NCBI GenBank assembly: GCA_050942925.1
Contig: JBMNOF010000001.1
Span: 62,001-126,000, forward strand
From: Spyradocola sp050942925
GTDB taxonomy: Bacteria > Bacillota > Clostridia > Christensenellales > UBA1750
Length of the DNA stretch: 64,000 nt
Direction: 5' to 3'
Shown here piece by piece: positions 33,427 to 41,372 of the stretch (position 1 is the first letter of the stretch; every line of letters begins with the position of its first letter). A program made the translations under genes and the position numbers. The notes under the pieces are model-generated. The model did not search any database, was not told the DNA's origin, and saw only the letters and a list, made by a program, of their open reading frames with translations.

Positions 33427-34488
33427 TTACCCTCCTTTGTTTGCGTGGGATTCACCGGGGAAGTCGCCGCGATCCACGACGGCCTCGTAGCCTGCGGCGG
33501 CAAGGCGCGCGCGCAGGACGGCCAGGCCTTCGGCGGCCTCGTCCCCATCGGACCGCTTGTTGTCATAGAGCGCGTACTTTTTTCGGGTGTTCTTGGGCGA
33601 GAGGTTGGGCATGACGACATTGCATCCGGCATTCATGCCCTTTTCGCGGCCGTCGCCGTCCAGCGTGCCCAGGGCCGTCGTCGCCGGCAGCAGGACGCGC
33701 GGCAGCAGCAGCCGAACAATGGCCAGGCACACGAGCGTGCGCGTCTCGCTGCCGGCGGGCTCGTCGCGGAAGGGCGTATCGCGGTGCGGCAGGAACGGGC
33801 CGATGCCCACCATCTGTGGCCGCAGCTCCTGCAGGAAGCGGAAGTCCTCCACGAGGCACGCGGGGGTCTGTCCGGGGGAGCCGACCATGAAGCCCGCTCC
33901 GGTCTGGAACCCGATGTCCTTCAAGTCCCGCAGGCAGCGCATGCGGTTTGCCAGGGAGAGCTCCGGCGGGTGCAGGCGGGCATAGTGGGCAAAGTCTGCG
34001 GTCTCGTGGCGCAGCAGGTAGCGGTTCGCGCCCGCGGCAAAGAGGCGCGCATAGCTCTGCCGGCTGCGCTCGCCGATGGACAGGGTGATGGCGCAATCGG
34101 GGAACTCCGCGCGGATGGCGGCGACGATGTCCACCATTCTGTCGTCCGTGAAGTACGGGTCCTCGCCGCCCTGAAGCACGAAGGTGCGGAAGCCCAGCTC
34201 GTAGCCCGCGCGGCAGCAGGAGAGGATTTCCTCGCGGTCCAGCCGGTAGCGCTGCGCGTTCTTGTTGCTGCGCCGGATGCCGCAGTACAAGCAATCGTTT
34301 CGACAGTAGTTCGTGAACTCGATCAAGCCCCGGATGAAGACGCGGCGGCCGTAGGTGCGGTCGCGCACGTCCCGGGCGCGGGCAAAGAGGTAGTCGCGGT
34401 CCTCGGGCGTGCTGTCCTCCAGCAGGGCGAGGAATTCCGCGTCCGTCAGGTCCTGCGTCCGCTCGAGCCGGTCGACGATCTCTCTCAT
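33427..34488 (-). CDS. hydE: [FeFe]-hydrogenase maturation radical SAM enzyme HydE
   Basis: Radical SAM enzyme that helps form the dithiomethylamine bridge of the H-cluster. 353 residues; the CX3CX2C motif is NYCRNDCLYCGIRRSN near residue 65. The SAM-binding GGEDPYF and the C-terminal barrel NAGCNVVMPNLSP are typical. Its start overlaps the TM1266-type gene stop by four bases. Confidence 0.95.
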   Translation of the reverse strand: MREIVDRLERTQDLTDAEFLALLEDSTPEDRDYLFARARDVRDRTYGRRVFIRGLIEFTNYCRNDCLYCGIRRSNKNAQRYRLDREEILSCCRAGYELGFRTFVLQGGEDPYFTDDRMVDIVAAIRAEFPDCAITLSIGERSRQSYARLFAAGANRYLLRHETADFAHYARLHPPELSLANRMRCLRDLKDIGFQTGAGFMVGSPGQTPACLVEDFRFLQELRPQMVGIGPFLPHRDTPFRDEPAGSETRTLVCLAIVRLLLPRVLLPATTALGTLDGDGREKGMNAGCNVVMPNLSPKNTRKKYALYDNKRSDGDEAAEGLAVLRARLAAAGYEAVVDRGDFPGESHANKGG

Positions 34489-34757
34489 GCCTGCGTCTCC
34501 TCGTCCGGGCGGGAGAAGACCGTGCGGGAGCTCACGCCGGGGATGGCGCCGAGCGCGTCGGTCAGGGCGGCGATCTCCTCCGCCGGCGCGTCGATGGCCA
34601 CGCTGATGAGCGAGAGGCCACGCTTGGGGTAGGGCAGGCCCATGCGGCCGATGATGCGATGCGCGTGCGCATGCAGGGCGGCATTGATCTGCTCCGAGGC
34701 TTCCTGGTCCTCCACGACCAGGCTAATCAGTGCGACGCGGCTATTCTTGGTTTCCAT
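34485..34757 (-). CDS. TM1266-type iron-only hydrogenase system regulator
   Basis: 90-residue ferredoxin-like/ACT-related protein: RVALISLVVEDQEASEQINAALH at the start, then HRIIGRMGLPYPKRGLSLISV and VSSRTVFSR at the end. This matches the TM1266 family that travels with HydE/F/G and is proposed to regulate them. ATG 34757 follows GGAAAGGATG. It is the first gene of the operon, about 45 bases downstream of a leader terminator. Confidence 0.9.
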   Translation of the reverse strand: METKNSRVALISLVVEDQEASEQINAALHAHAHRIIGRMGLPYPKRGLSLISVAIDAPAEEIAALTDALGAIPGVSSRTVFSRPDEETQA

Positions 34758-34790
34758 GTTGCAACATCCTTTCCAAAGAATTTCCGGCAG

Positions 34791-34827
34791 GAAAACGCAA
34801 AACGCGCGCGCCGGTGCGGCGCGCGCG
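34791..34827 (-). terminator. Leader terminator (attenuator) upstream of the hyd operon
   Basis: Perfect 11-bp stem CGCGCGCGCCG/CGGCGCGCGCG (34803-34813 / 34817-34827) with a 3-base loop. On the minus strand it is followed by TTTTGCGTTTT. It lies between the operon promoter and the first start codon. Confidence 0.8.
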
Positions 34828-34830
34828 GGA

Positions 34831-34931
34831 CATGCCTTCCCCCGTGATCGCACCTTCCCCCTCTGGCCACTCCATTGGGGTCAGATCACACGGTTCCTGT
34901 CGTCAGCGCCCGCCTTGCCTGGCATGGCGCC
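34831..34931 (-). promoter_or_regulatory. Structured leader RNA, candidate riboswitch of unknown class
   Basis: About 100 nt between the predicted transcription start (near 34931) and the leader terminator. A closing helix CATGCC/GGCATG (34921-34926 with 34831-34836) brackets an inner helix GTGATC/GATCAC (34884-34889 with 34844-34849). Smaller stems are also possible (GGCGCC with GGCGCT near the 5' end). GGCGC near the 5' end could also pair with the terminator arm as an antiterminator. I could not match it to SAM, cobalamin, glycine, THF, ZTP or c-di-GMP aptamers by eye. Confidence 0.5.
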
Positions 34932-34937
34932 TCTTTT

Positions 34938-34966
34938 ACTATATCACCGGTTTGGGCCGCCGTCAA
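34938..34966 (-). promoter_or_regulatory. Promoter of the TM1266-hydE-hydF operon
   Basis: Minus strand: -35 TTGACG (34961-34966), -10 TATAGT (34938-34943), spacer 17. The -35 abuts the T tract of the upstream gene's terminator. Confidence 0.8.
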
Positions 34967-34970
34967 ACGC

Positions 34971-35007
34971 AAAAGTCCCGCCGCGCGGGAAAAGCGCGCG
35001 GCGGGAC
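34971..35007 (-). terminator. Terminator of the TIM-barrel/acyl-CoA synthetase gene
   Basis: Perfect 13-bp stem (34975-34987 / 34995-35007), 7-base loop, followed on the minus strand by TTTT. Confidence 0.9.
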
Positions 35008-35012
35008 AAGAA

Positions 35013-37544
35013 TTATGCGGTCTCGATGGCCTCGGCAGCCTGCAGCGAGAGCTTCTGCACGGCGGCCTCGCGCATCTTGTACTTGAGGATCTTGCCGGCA
35101 GCGTTCATCGGGAACTCCTGGACGAATTCGACATAGCGCGGCACCTTGTGCTTGGCCATGTGCGTGCGGACGAAATCCTTGATCTCCTCCTCGGTCATGG
35201 TCTCACCCTCCTTGAGGATGACGCACGCCATGATCTCCTCTCCATAGTCCTTGGACGGCACGCCGATGACCTGCACGTCCTTGACCTTGGGATGGGTGTA
35301 GATGAAGTCCTCGATCTCCTTGGGGTAGATGTTCTCGCCGCCGCGGATGATCATGTCCTTGATGCGGCCGGTGATCTTGTAGCGGCCGTTTTCGTCGCGG
35401 CGGGCCAGGTCGCCGGAGTGGAGCCAGCCGTCCTTGTCGATGGCGGCGGCAGTGGCGGTGGGCATCTTGTAGTAGCCTTTCATGATGTTGTAGCCGCGGG
35501 CGAGGAACTCGCCGTCCTTGTTGTCGGGCAGGTCTTCGCCGGTCTCCGGATCGACGACCTTGCACTCCACGCCGAAGATCGGGCCGCCGACGGTGTTGAC
35601 GCGCACCTCGAGCGGGTCGGTGATCTTGGACATGGTGGTCGCGGGCGAGGCCTCGGTCTGGCCGTAGGTGATGCAGATCTCCGTCATGTGCATCTTGTCC
35701 ACGACGTCCTGCATGACCTTGATCGGGCAGGGGCTGCCGGCCATGATGCCGGTGCGCATGTGGCTGAAGTCCGTCTTTTCAAAGTCCGGGTGCTCGAGCA
35801 TGGCGATGAACATGGTCGGCACGCCGTGGAAGGCGGTGATCTTCTTTTCGTTGATGCAGTGCAGGCCCTTGCGCGGCGAGAAGGCCGTGATGGGCGACAT
35901 GGAGGTGCCGTGCGTCATGGAGGCGGTCATGGCCAGGACCATGCCAAAGCAGTGGAACATGGGCACCTGGATCATCAAGCGGTCCGCGGTGGACAGATCC
36001 ATGCAGTCGCCGATGGCCTTGCCGTTATTGACGACGTTGTAGTGCGTGAGCATGACGCCCTTGGGGAAGCCCGTGGTGCCGGAGGTGTACTGCATGTTGC
36101 ACACGTCGTGCTTGTCGATGTTCATCGCGCGCAGGTAGACCTCCTGCACGGGCACGCGCTCGGCCATGGACAGCGCCTCCTCCCAGGAGAAGCAGCCCTC
36201 CTGCTTGCTTTCGCAGGTGATGACGTTGCGCAGGAACGGCAGGCGCTTGGCGTGCAGCGGGGTGCGGGGATCGTGCCCCTCGAGCTCCGGGCAGAGCTCC
36301 TTGATGATGCCGACGTAGTCCGAGTCCTTGAACCCGTCGATCATCACCAGCGTGTGCGTGTCGGACTGGCGCAGCAGGTACTCCGCCTCGTGGATCTTGT
36401 AGGCGGTGTTGACCGTGACCAGCACCGCGCCGATCTTGGTCGTGGCCCAGAAGGTGATGTACCAGGCCGGGACGTTCGTGGCCCAGATGGCCACGTGGTC
36501 GCCGCGCTTGACACCCATGCCGATGAGCGCGCGGGCGAACTCGTCCACGTCGTCGCGGAACTGGGAGTAGGTGCGCGTATAGTCGAGCTCCGTGTAGTCA
36601 AAGCAGATCTGGTCCGGGAACTCTTCGACCATGCGGTCCAGAACCTGCGGGAAGGTTAGATCGATGAGCTGGTTGTGCGGCCAAACGTACTGGCCCAGCC
36701 CCGTGTGCGCCGTGTAGAGCTTGTGTTCCACCACGGGCTTGTCCAGGTAGGCCTCCATGTAGTGGATGAACTGGGGGAAGACCACGCCCGCGTCGTACAT
36801 GTCGCGGCTCCAATAGCGCACCCACTCGAAGGAGACAAAGCCCTCGTAGTTGATGGAGCGCAGCGCCAGCATCATGTCCTCAATGGGCAGATCGCCGTCG
36901 CCCATGAGGCGGTAGACCAGCTTGCCGTCCTTGATGAGGGAGTCCTTGATGTGGACGTGCTTGATGTAGGTGCCCAGGTTCTGCAGGGTCTGCTCCGGGC
37001 TCTCGCCCATGAAGCGGTAGGGATGGTGCATGTCCCACAGCGCCGCGACGTTGTCGGAGGCAAGGTCCGTCAAAAGGTCGCGCAGGCGCTCGGTGTTGGC
37101 GTAGACGCCGTTGGTCTCCACCAGCAGCGTCACCCCGTACTTCTCCGCCTCCGGGATGAGCTCGCGCAGCTGGGACTTGACCGCCTCGTCATCCACCTCG
37201 CCGCCGGGCGCCGCGTCATAGTCGCCCATGACGCGCACATAGGGCGTGTTCAGCCGCGCGGCCATGTGGATGTAGTCCTTTAGCTCCGCAATGTTCGCCT
37301 CGCGCTTATCGGCGAACTTTAGCGCGATGCCGCTGGATAGGCAGGGAATGGATAGTCGCAAATCCGCAAGCGTCCGAACGGTTCGGTCGATTTCTCCCTC
37401 CGAGAAAGGCTGCATGTTGAAGGTCGAAATCTCCTTGCCCAGGCCGCGCACCTCGATGCCGTCAAAGCCGAGGTCCTTTGCCATGGAGTAGATTTCCGAC
37501 CATTGGAAGTCCGGACAGCCAACCGTTGAGAATGCGAGTTTCAT
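35013..37544 (-). CDS. Fusion of a TIM-barrel sugar isomerase/epimerase with an acyl-CoA synthetase (AMP-ligase)
   Basis: 843 residues in one uninterrupted frame. Residues 1 to about 275 are an AP_endonuc_2-type TIM barrel (MKLAFSTVGCPDF; LLVETNGVY; LWDMHHPYRF; VHIKDSLI; GFVSFEWVRYW). Residues about 290-840 are a complete adenylate-forming acyl-CoA synthetase: YTSGTTGFPKGVMLTH (A3), YGQTEASPATT (A5), GWLHSGDLARRDENGRYKI and GRIKDMIIRGGENIYP (A7/A8), and PMNAAGKILK with the catalytic Lys (A10). The barrel is paralogous to the stand-alone isomerase at 25669-26475. ATG 37544 follows AGGAGG. The gene is monocistronic. Substrates of both halves are unknown; a hydroxylated or sugar-derived acid is a guess. 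Confidence 0.88.
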   Translation of the reverse strand: MKLAFSTVGCPDFQWSEIYSMAKDLGFDGIEVRGLGKEISTFNMQPFSEGEIDRTVRTLADLRLSIPCLSSGIALKFADKREANIAELKDYIHMAARLNTPYVRVMGDYDAAPGGEVDDEAVKSQLRELIPEAEKYGVTLLVETNGVYANTERLRDLLTDLASDNVAALWDMHHPYRFMGESPEQTLQNLGTYIKHVHIKDSLIKDGKLVYRLMGDGDLPIEDMMLALRSINYEGFVSFEWVRYWSRDMYDAGVVFPQFIHYMEAYLDKPVVEHKLYTAHTGLGQYVWPHNQLIDLTFPQVLDRMVEEFPDQICFDYTELDYTRTYSQFRDDVDEFARALIGMGVKRGDHVAIWATNVPAWYITFWATTKIGAVLVTVNTAYKIHEAEYLLRQSDTHTLVMIDGFKDSDYVGIIKELCPELEGHDPRTPLHAKRLPFLRNVITCESKQEGCFSWEEALSMAERVPVQEVYLRAMNIDKHDVCNMQYTSGTTGFPKGVMLTHYNVVNNGKAIGDCMDLSTADRLMIQVPMFHCFGMVLAMTASMTHGTSMSPITAFSPRKGLHCINEKKITAFHGVPTMFIAMLEHPDFEKTDFSHMRTGIMAGSPCPIKVMQDVVDKMHMTEICITYGQTEASPATTMSKITDPLEVRVNTVGGPIFGVECKVVDPETGEDLPDNKDGEFLARGYNIMKGYYKMPTATAAAIDKDGWLHSGDLARRDENGRYKITGRIKDMIIRGGENIYPKEIEDFIYTHPKVKDVQVIGVPSKDYGEEIMACVILKEGETMTEEEIKDFVRTHMAKHKVPRYVEFVQEFPMNAAGKILKYKMREAAVQKLSLQAAEAIETA

Positions 37545-37622
37545 AGTGTTTTCCTCCTATTTTTCTTGCGGATTTTGCGACAGCGCCCATGCCTGCCTTT
37601 GCATGCGCTCTGTTGAAGTTAT

Positions 37623-37651
37623 ATACTACCTGAAAAGCGCAATATTGTCAA
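37623..37651 (-). promoter_or_regulatory. Promoter of the fusion gene
   Basis: Minus strand: -35 TTGACA (37646-37651), -10 TAGTAT (37623-37628), spacer 17. Confidence 0.8.
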
Positions 37652-37672
37652 GTTTTTTCCTGTTAACTGCAT

Positions 37673-37705
37673 AAAAATACCCGCCCATGCGGATCATGGG
37701 CGGGT
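37673..37705 (-). terminator. Terminator downstream of the beta-propeller-like lipoprotein gene
   Basis: Perfect 11-bp stem (37679-37689 / 37695-37705) with a 5-base loop, followed on the minus strand by TATTTTTAT. Confidence 0.88.
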
Positions 37706-37721
37706 TGTATGCGGCGCATAT

Positions 37722-37812
37722 TCACTTTTTCGTCCTTGCCGGCAGCAGGACACACAGGCCGCTCATGGCCAGCATCGCAAAGATCTGGAACTGCCCGCCC
37801 GCAGCGCGCCGA
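37722..37812 (-). other. Orphan C-terminal membrane-anchor-like coding tail
   Basis: Just after the stop of the lipoprotein gene, in another frame, the sequence reads GGQFQIFAMLAMSGLCVLLP then ARTKK and stop. This looks like a C-terminal hydrophobic anchor with a basic end. It has no start or ribosome site of its own. It may be a decayed remnant or the product of a frameshift at the 3' end of the lipoprotein gene. Confidence 0.35.
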
Positions 37813-38832
37813 TCAGGGCAGGCGCACCTGGACCAGGCGCGGCCCTTCGTCTGTGCTCTCCCAGTAGTAGGCGGTCTCCGCATCCGCGCCCAGCGGAGCG
37901 CCGCAGGCCGCGGGCACGGTAACCGTGCCGACGAGTTCGCCCGAGGATTCGTATCGCCAAAGCGCGCGCTCCGCGGCGGGGAAGGCGAGGCCTTCGTCCA
38001 CCAGCAGGCCGTCGCCCGCCGGGCAGAGCAGGGGCCGCGTCTCCGTCGTGCAGAGCGTGCGCACGGCCTGCCCCGATTCCTCCAGCAGCACGACCTCGTA
38101 GCCCGTTTCCCCCTGCCGCACCGCGGCAAGGCCGCCCTCCAGCGGCACGAGGCAGTGCCCGCCCGCGTTCTCGGCGTAGGTCTCACAGGCGCTGCCGTCC
38201 GGCCGTACGCGCACGAGGTCCATCTGCCCGCCCTGGTTCAGCCGCACCTCCGTCAGGTACAGCCAGCCGTCGATCTCCTGGGCGCAGCCGATGTAGCCCT
38301 GCCCGTCCTGCTCGTACAGCGCCGTCGGCGCTTCCTCCGGCTGCCCGCGCGGCACGCGGTAAAAGCCGAACCCCTCCGCGCCCTGCAGGCTGTAGACGAT
38401 GCTCTCCTCCAGCATGAGGAAGCAGCGCAGGGTCCCCTCCGTGGAGAGCACGACCTCCGGCGCGCCGCCCGCCGGATCATAGCGCAGGATGCGCCCTCCG
38501 TCCCCGGCGTAGAGCGCGTCCCCGGCGGCGAGCAGGCCGCGCCCGGCCGGAGCGTAGGCGTTGCAGGGATCGGCCAGCGTGCTCTGCTCCATGTGGGCGC
38601 AATCGGCGCGGTTGCAGACGGGGCGGGGCGCCTGCCCTTGGCGCAGTTCGCAGAGATAGGTCCGCGGCCCCGCCTCGCCCGTCTTCGGCAGAAAGGCGTA
38701 GAACGCGCCCCCCACCTGCGCCACGCTCTCGTCCGCGAGGTATCCGTGGGGAATGAACGCCGGTCCGGCCTGCGCGCAGCCGGTCAGCAGCAGGGCGCAC
38801 AGCGCCGCACAGAGGATTTTCCGGATACACAT
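37813..38832 (-). CDS. Putative lipoprotein, repeat-rich surface protein of unknown function
   Basis: 339 residues: short signal peptide with lipobox LLTGC (Cys near 19), then a chain of beta-strand-like repeats (GDALYAGDGGRILRYD; IDGWLYLTEVRL; GDGLLVDEGLAFP). These resemble the six-bladed or DUF5050-like propellers of many clostridial lipoproteins. I cannot assign a family with certainty. ATG 38832 follows GGAAGGAGG by nine bases. Terminators flank the gene on both sides. Confidence 0.75.
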   Translation of the reverse strand: MCIRKILCAALCALLLTGCAQAGPAFIPHGYLADESVAQVGGAFYAFLPKTGEAGPRTYLCELRQGQAPRPVCNRADCAHMEQSTLADPCNAYAPAGRGLLAAGDALYAGDGGRILRYDPAGGAPEVVLSTEGTLRCFLMLEESIVYSLQGAEGFGFYRVPRGQPEEAPTALYEQDGQGYIGCAQEIDGWLYLTEVRLNQGGQMDLVRVRPDGSACETYAENAGGHCLVPLEGGLAAVRQGETGYEVVLLEESGQAVRTLCTTETRPLLCPAGDGLLVDEGLAFPAAERALWRYESSGELVGTVTVPAACGAPLGADAETAYYWESTDEGPRLVQVRLP

Positions 38833-38856
38833 GTGGTTCGCCTCCTTCCGTATAGG

Positions 38857-38882
38857 AAAAAAGGCACGGCAAAAAGTCGTGC
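38857..38882 (-). terminator. Probable terminator of the Cys-rich secreted protein gene
   Basis: Short stem GCACG/CGTGC with a 9-base loop; six T residues follow on the minus strand. Confidence 0.6.
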
Positions 38883-38937
38883 GGCTTTCTGTCGTGCCCA
38901 ACTCTTGGAACGAAATTGAGGAAAACTGAACAGCTAC

Positions 38938-39285
38938 CTACGGCGTAGGCGGCGTGACGGTAATATAGCACCACCACCAGATATCCTCTCCACAGGCCGT
39001 GTGGAGAACATAACAGGGGTGCCTATGACTGTAACGCCAAATTCTTTCACAATCGTAACAGTAGATTCCAGCGAAACTGTCGTACTTTCGGATTGTACAG
39101 GTCCCTCCGCTGTATTCGTGCGTGGCTTCTTCCACAACAACGCTGTCTCCAAGGCAAACCTCATAGGCATAACTCGACCCACAGTAATGACAGGAAATCA
39201 GATTGTTTTCTGCTGCGGACGCCGCTGGAACAAACACTACCGTCAGAAGAAGCGTCCAGAGAATGAACCAGTAGAATTTTCTCAC
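38938..39285 (-). CDS. Small secreted Cys-rich protein, zinc-ribbon-like
   Basis: 115 residues beginning with GTG 39285, seven bases after GGAGG. Residues 1-24 are a signal peptide (WFILWTLLLTVVFVPAASA). The mature part holds two CXXC pairs (SCHYCGSS near 33 and YCYDCERI near 76), further Cys residues and several aromatic residues. The paired CXXC motifs suggest a metal-binding or disulfide-stabilised fold. I know no matching family. Confidence 0.7.
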   Translation of the reverse strand: MRKFYWFILWTLLLTVVFVPAASAAENNLISCHYCGSSYAYEVCLGDSVVVEEATHEYSGGTCTIRKYDSFAGIYCYDCERIWRYSHRHPCYVLHTACGEDIWWWCYITVTPPTP

Positions 39286-39422
39286 GAAATCCCTCCGTTC
39301 TGTTCACGTCGGTCGATTGGGTGAGCAACTTCTCTATCTCCTTGCGTCGATCGTGCAAGCCTTTTGTTTCACGGTCTGTTCTTCTGTCTTGGCGCACCAA
39401 TATACTCTTCCCGGGTGTCTTA

Positions 39423-39451
39423 AGTATACGCTTCTCCCTCTGTTTTGTCAA
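39423..39451 (-). promoter_or_regulatory. Promoter of the Cys-rich secreted protein gene
   Basis: Minus strand: -35 TTGACA (39446-39451), -10 TATACT (39423-39428), spacer 17. The leader is about 130 nt. Confidence 0.82.
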
Positions 39452-39494
39452 TAGAAAAGTTACATTTCATTGGCGCTTCATGCGACACAGTCCT

Positions 39495-40241
39495 TCAGAG
39501 CAGGGGGCGCAGGGCCTCGGCCAGGAGCGCGGCGAGGATCTCGTTGCCCTCGTCGGTCGGGTGCAGGCCGTCATAGGTCAGGGCGCGGGCCTCGGGCGGA
39601 TAGGGGTAGGGGTCCTTTTCCGGGTCAAAGGGCAGCCCGGCATAGTCGGGATAGGGCAGGTCGCGCACGCCGTCCGCCGTGCGCACGCGCTTGAAGCGCA
39701 CGGCGTTTTCCGGGGTGATGCCGCTGCGGCCGTGCAGGTCGAGCGTCGGGACGCCCTCGGCGCGGCAGGCGCCGCAGATGCCGCGGGCGATGCCGGCCAG
39801 CGTCTGCCCGTGCTCGGGCGCGTAACTGCCCGGCGCGTTGTTGTAGGGATCAAAGAGGTAGACGAAGTCGGAGCGCTCCACGGGGTTGCAGACGAGAACG
39901 CGCGCCGCGGGCGCGAGGGCGTGGATGCGGCGGAGCAGGTTGCCGAGGTTCCCCAGGATCGTGCCGGGCTCTCCCGCGCAAAAGGCGGCGCGGTCGCCCA
40001 GGGGAATGCCCTGATGCCAATCATTCGTGCCGAGAAGGATCGTGTACACGTCCGCGGGGGTGAGCGGCGCGGTCAGCCAGTCGCGGGTGGTGGAGCCGTT
40101 GATGCCGAGGTTCACGAGGCGGAGCGGCGGGAGCTTGTCTAGCGTGCGGCTGAGGTAGCCGCGCGCGACGATGTTTCCCGTCTCGTCCAGGTGGTCGTTG
40201 AGGTATGTAAACGAATCGCCGATGGCGCACCATGTCTGCAT
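39495..40241 (-). CDS. SGNH/GDSL hydrolase
   Basis: Serine esterase/lipase-like enzyme of 248 residues. Block I is AIGDSFTYL near residue 8 (nucleophile Ser), GINGST follows, block III is LLGTNDWH, and block V DGLHPTDEGN near 230 supplies the Asp-His pair. No signal peptide, so it is cytoplasmic. Substrate unknown; deacylation of a polysaccharide or lipid precursor is possible. ATG 40241 follows GGAAGGAGG. It is the last gene of the eight-gene tubulin/actin-like operon, 21 bases after the peptidase gene. Confidence 0.85.
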   Translation of the reverse strand: MQTWCAIGDSFTYLNDHLDETGNIVARGYLSRTLDKLPPLRLVNLGINGSTTRDWLTAPLTPADVYTILLGTNDWHQGIPLGDRAAFCAGEPGTILGNLGNLLRRIHALAPAARVLVCNPVERSDFVYLFDPYNNAPGSYAPEHGQTLAGIARGICGACRAEGVPTLDLHGRSGITPENAVRFKRVRTADGVRDLPYPDYAGLPFDPEKDPYPYPPEARALTYDGLHPTDEGNEILAALLAEALRPLL

Positions 40242-40262
40242 GGAGCGCACCTCCTTCCGAAA

Positions 40263-41372
40263 TCATGGGGCGGCGGCCAAGGCCGTCAGGTTTTTGCACT
40301 GGGCATAGATCTCCGGAAAATGCTCGACGGGCACGGGGACGCCCCACTCGCTCGCGCCGGTCTCGACGGTAAAGGCCGGGATGCCGAGGGTTTCGACGCA
40401 GTAGTCCTTGTAGCCGCCAAAGCTGGTGACCACCAGGTCGTCCTCGAGCGTCAAGCCCGCGTATCCGGTCAGCTTCAAAAAGCGCTGGGCCAGGCGCGCG
40501 TCGCGCTTGAGCGCCTCTCCCTCCTGGAAAAAATACCAATAGAGAATTTCTCCGCGGGAATGGTAGCTGAGGGTGAGAGTCGGGGCATACGCCTCCGTCA
40601 GGGCGAGCAGCGCCTGCGTCTCCGGCTCGCTTTCCGGGGCGGGGCCGGGATAGTGGGCATAGGCCGGGGCCTCCACGCCCTCGATCACGCGCTGGTCCTC
40701 CCAATGGGCGTCAAAATTGCGGTTGAGGTCCACGCCGCGGCCGTTGGCCTTCCAGAGCCGGTGAGAGCGCCCGCTCTGCACGATCAGGCGCTCGACCAGG
40801 GCGCGGTCTGCCGGGTTCTCGATCCAGGCGGCGCCCTCCTGGGCGATGCGCACGCCGTCCGGGTTGGTCATGGGCACAAAGAGGAAGCTCGCCCGCTCGA
40901 GCAGCGGGTCGTACATGTCCTCTCCCAGGTAGTCCTCGATCTGCGCCAAGAGGATCTGCACGTTGATCCACTCCCGCCCGTGCATGCCCGCCTGCACGAG
41001 CACGCGCGTGGACGCCTCGGGGTTCCCGATCTCCATGGCGTACAGGGGCTGGCCCAGGGCGGAGGAATCGTAGGTGAACAGGCGCGCCTCCTCCGGATGC
41101 CGGGCCTGGAGCGCGGAGAGCTCCGCCTCCATCCTCGCGGGGCTGTAGGTCTGCGCGTCGCGGGACACGATGGGGTCGCTGCGGTTTGCTGGTGTCTGCA
41201 CGGGAATTTCCTCCTTGTCCTGCGTCGGGGCCGCAGAGGCGGCGGTCCCGGAGGCGGCCGGCGCATCGGCAGGCGCTGCCGGTGGGGCGGCCGCTGCGCA
41301 CAGCGCGATGAGCGCGCCGACGAGCGCGGCGCACAGCGCCCGGCAGAGGGTCTCCCAGAGCTCCTTATGCAA
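40263..41372 (-). CDS. Secreted M14-family zinc carboxypeptidase
   Basis: 369 residues. An N-terminal signal/anchor helix (CAALVGALIALCAAAA) and a Pro/Ala-rich spacer precede the catalytic domain (about 75-365). Zinc ligands are the His and Glu of GMHGREWINV and the His of LSYHSRGE. Substrate Arg/Asn are in GVDLNRNFD, and the catalytic Glu is in FTVETGAS. Such enzymes often trim cell-wall peptides (for example gamma-D-Glu-diaminopimelate). The start appears to be TTG 41372, overlapping the stop of the large Sel1 gene by eight bases, so translation is coupled. Confidence 0.88.
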   Translation of the reverse strand: MHKELWETLCRALCAALVGALIALCAAAAPPAAPADAPAASGTAASAAPTQDKEEIPVQTPANRSDPIVSRDAQTYSPARMEAELSALQARHPEEARLFTYDSSALGQPLYAMEIGNPEASTRVLVQAGMHGREWINVQILLAQIEDYLGEDMYDPLLERASFLFVPMTNPDGVRIAQEGAAWIENPADRALVERLIVQSGRSHRLWKANGRGVDLNRNFDAHWEDQRVIEGVEAPAYAHYPGPAPESEPETQALLALTEAYAPTLTLSYHSRGEILYWYFFQEGEALKRDARLAQRFLKLTGYAGLTLEDDLVVTSFGGYKDYCVETLGIPAFTVETGASEWGVPVPVEHFPEIYAQCKNLTALAAAP

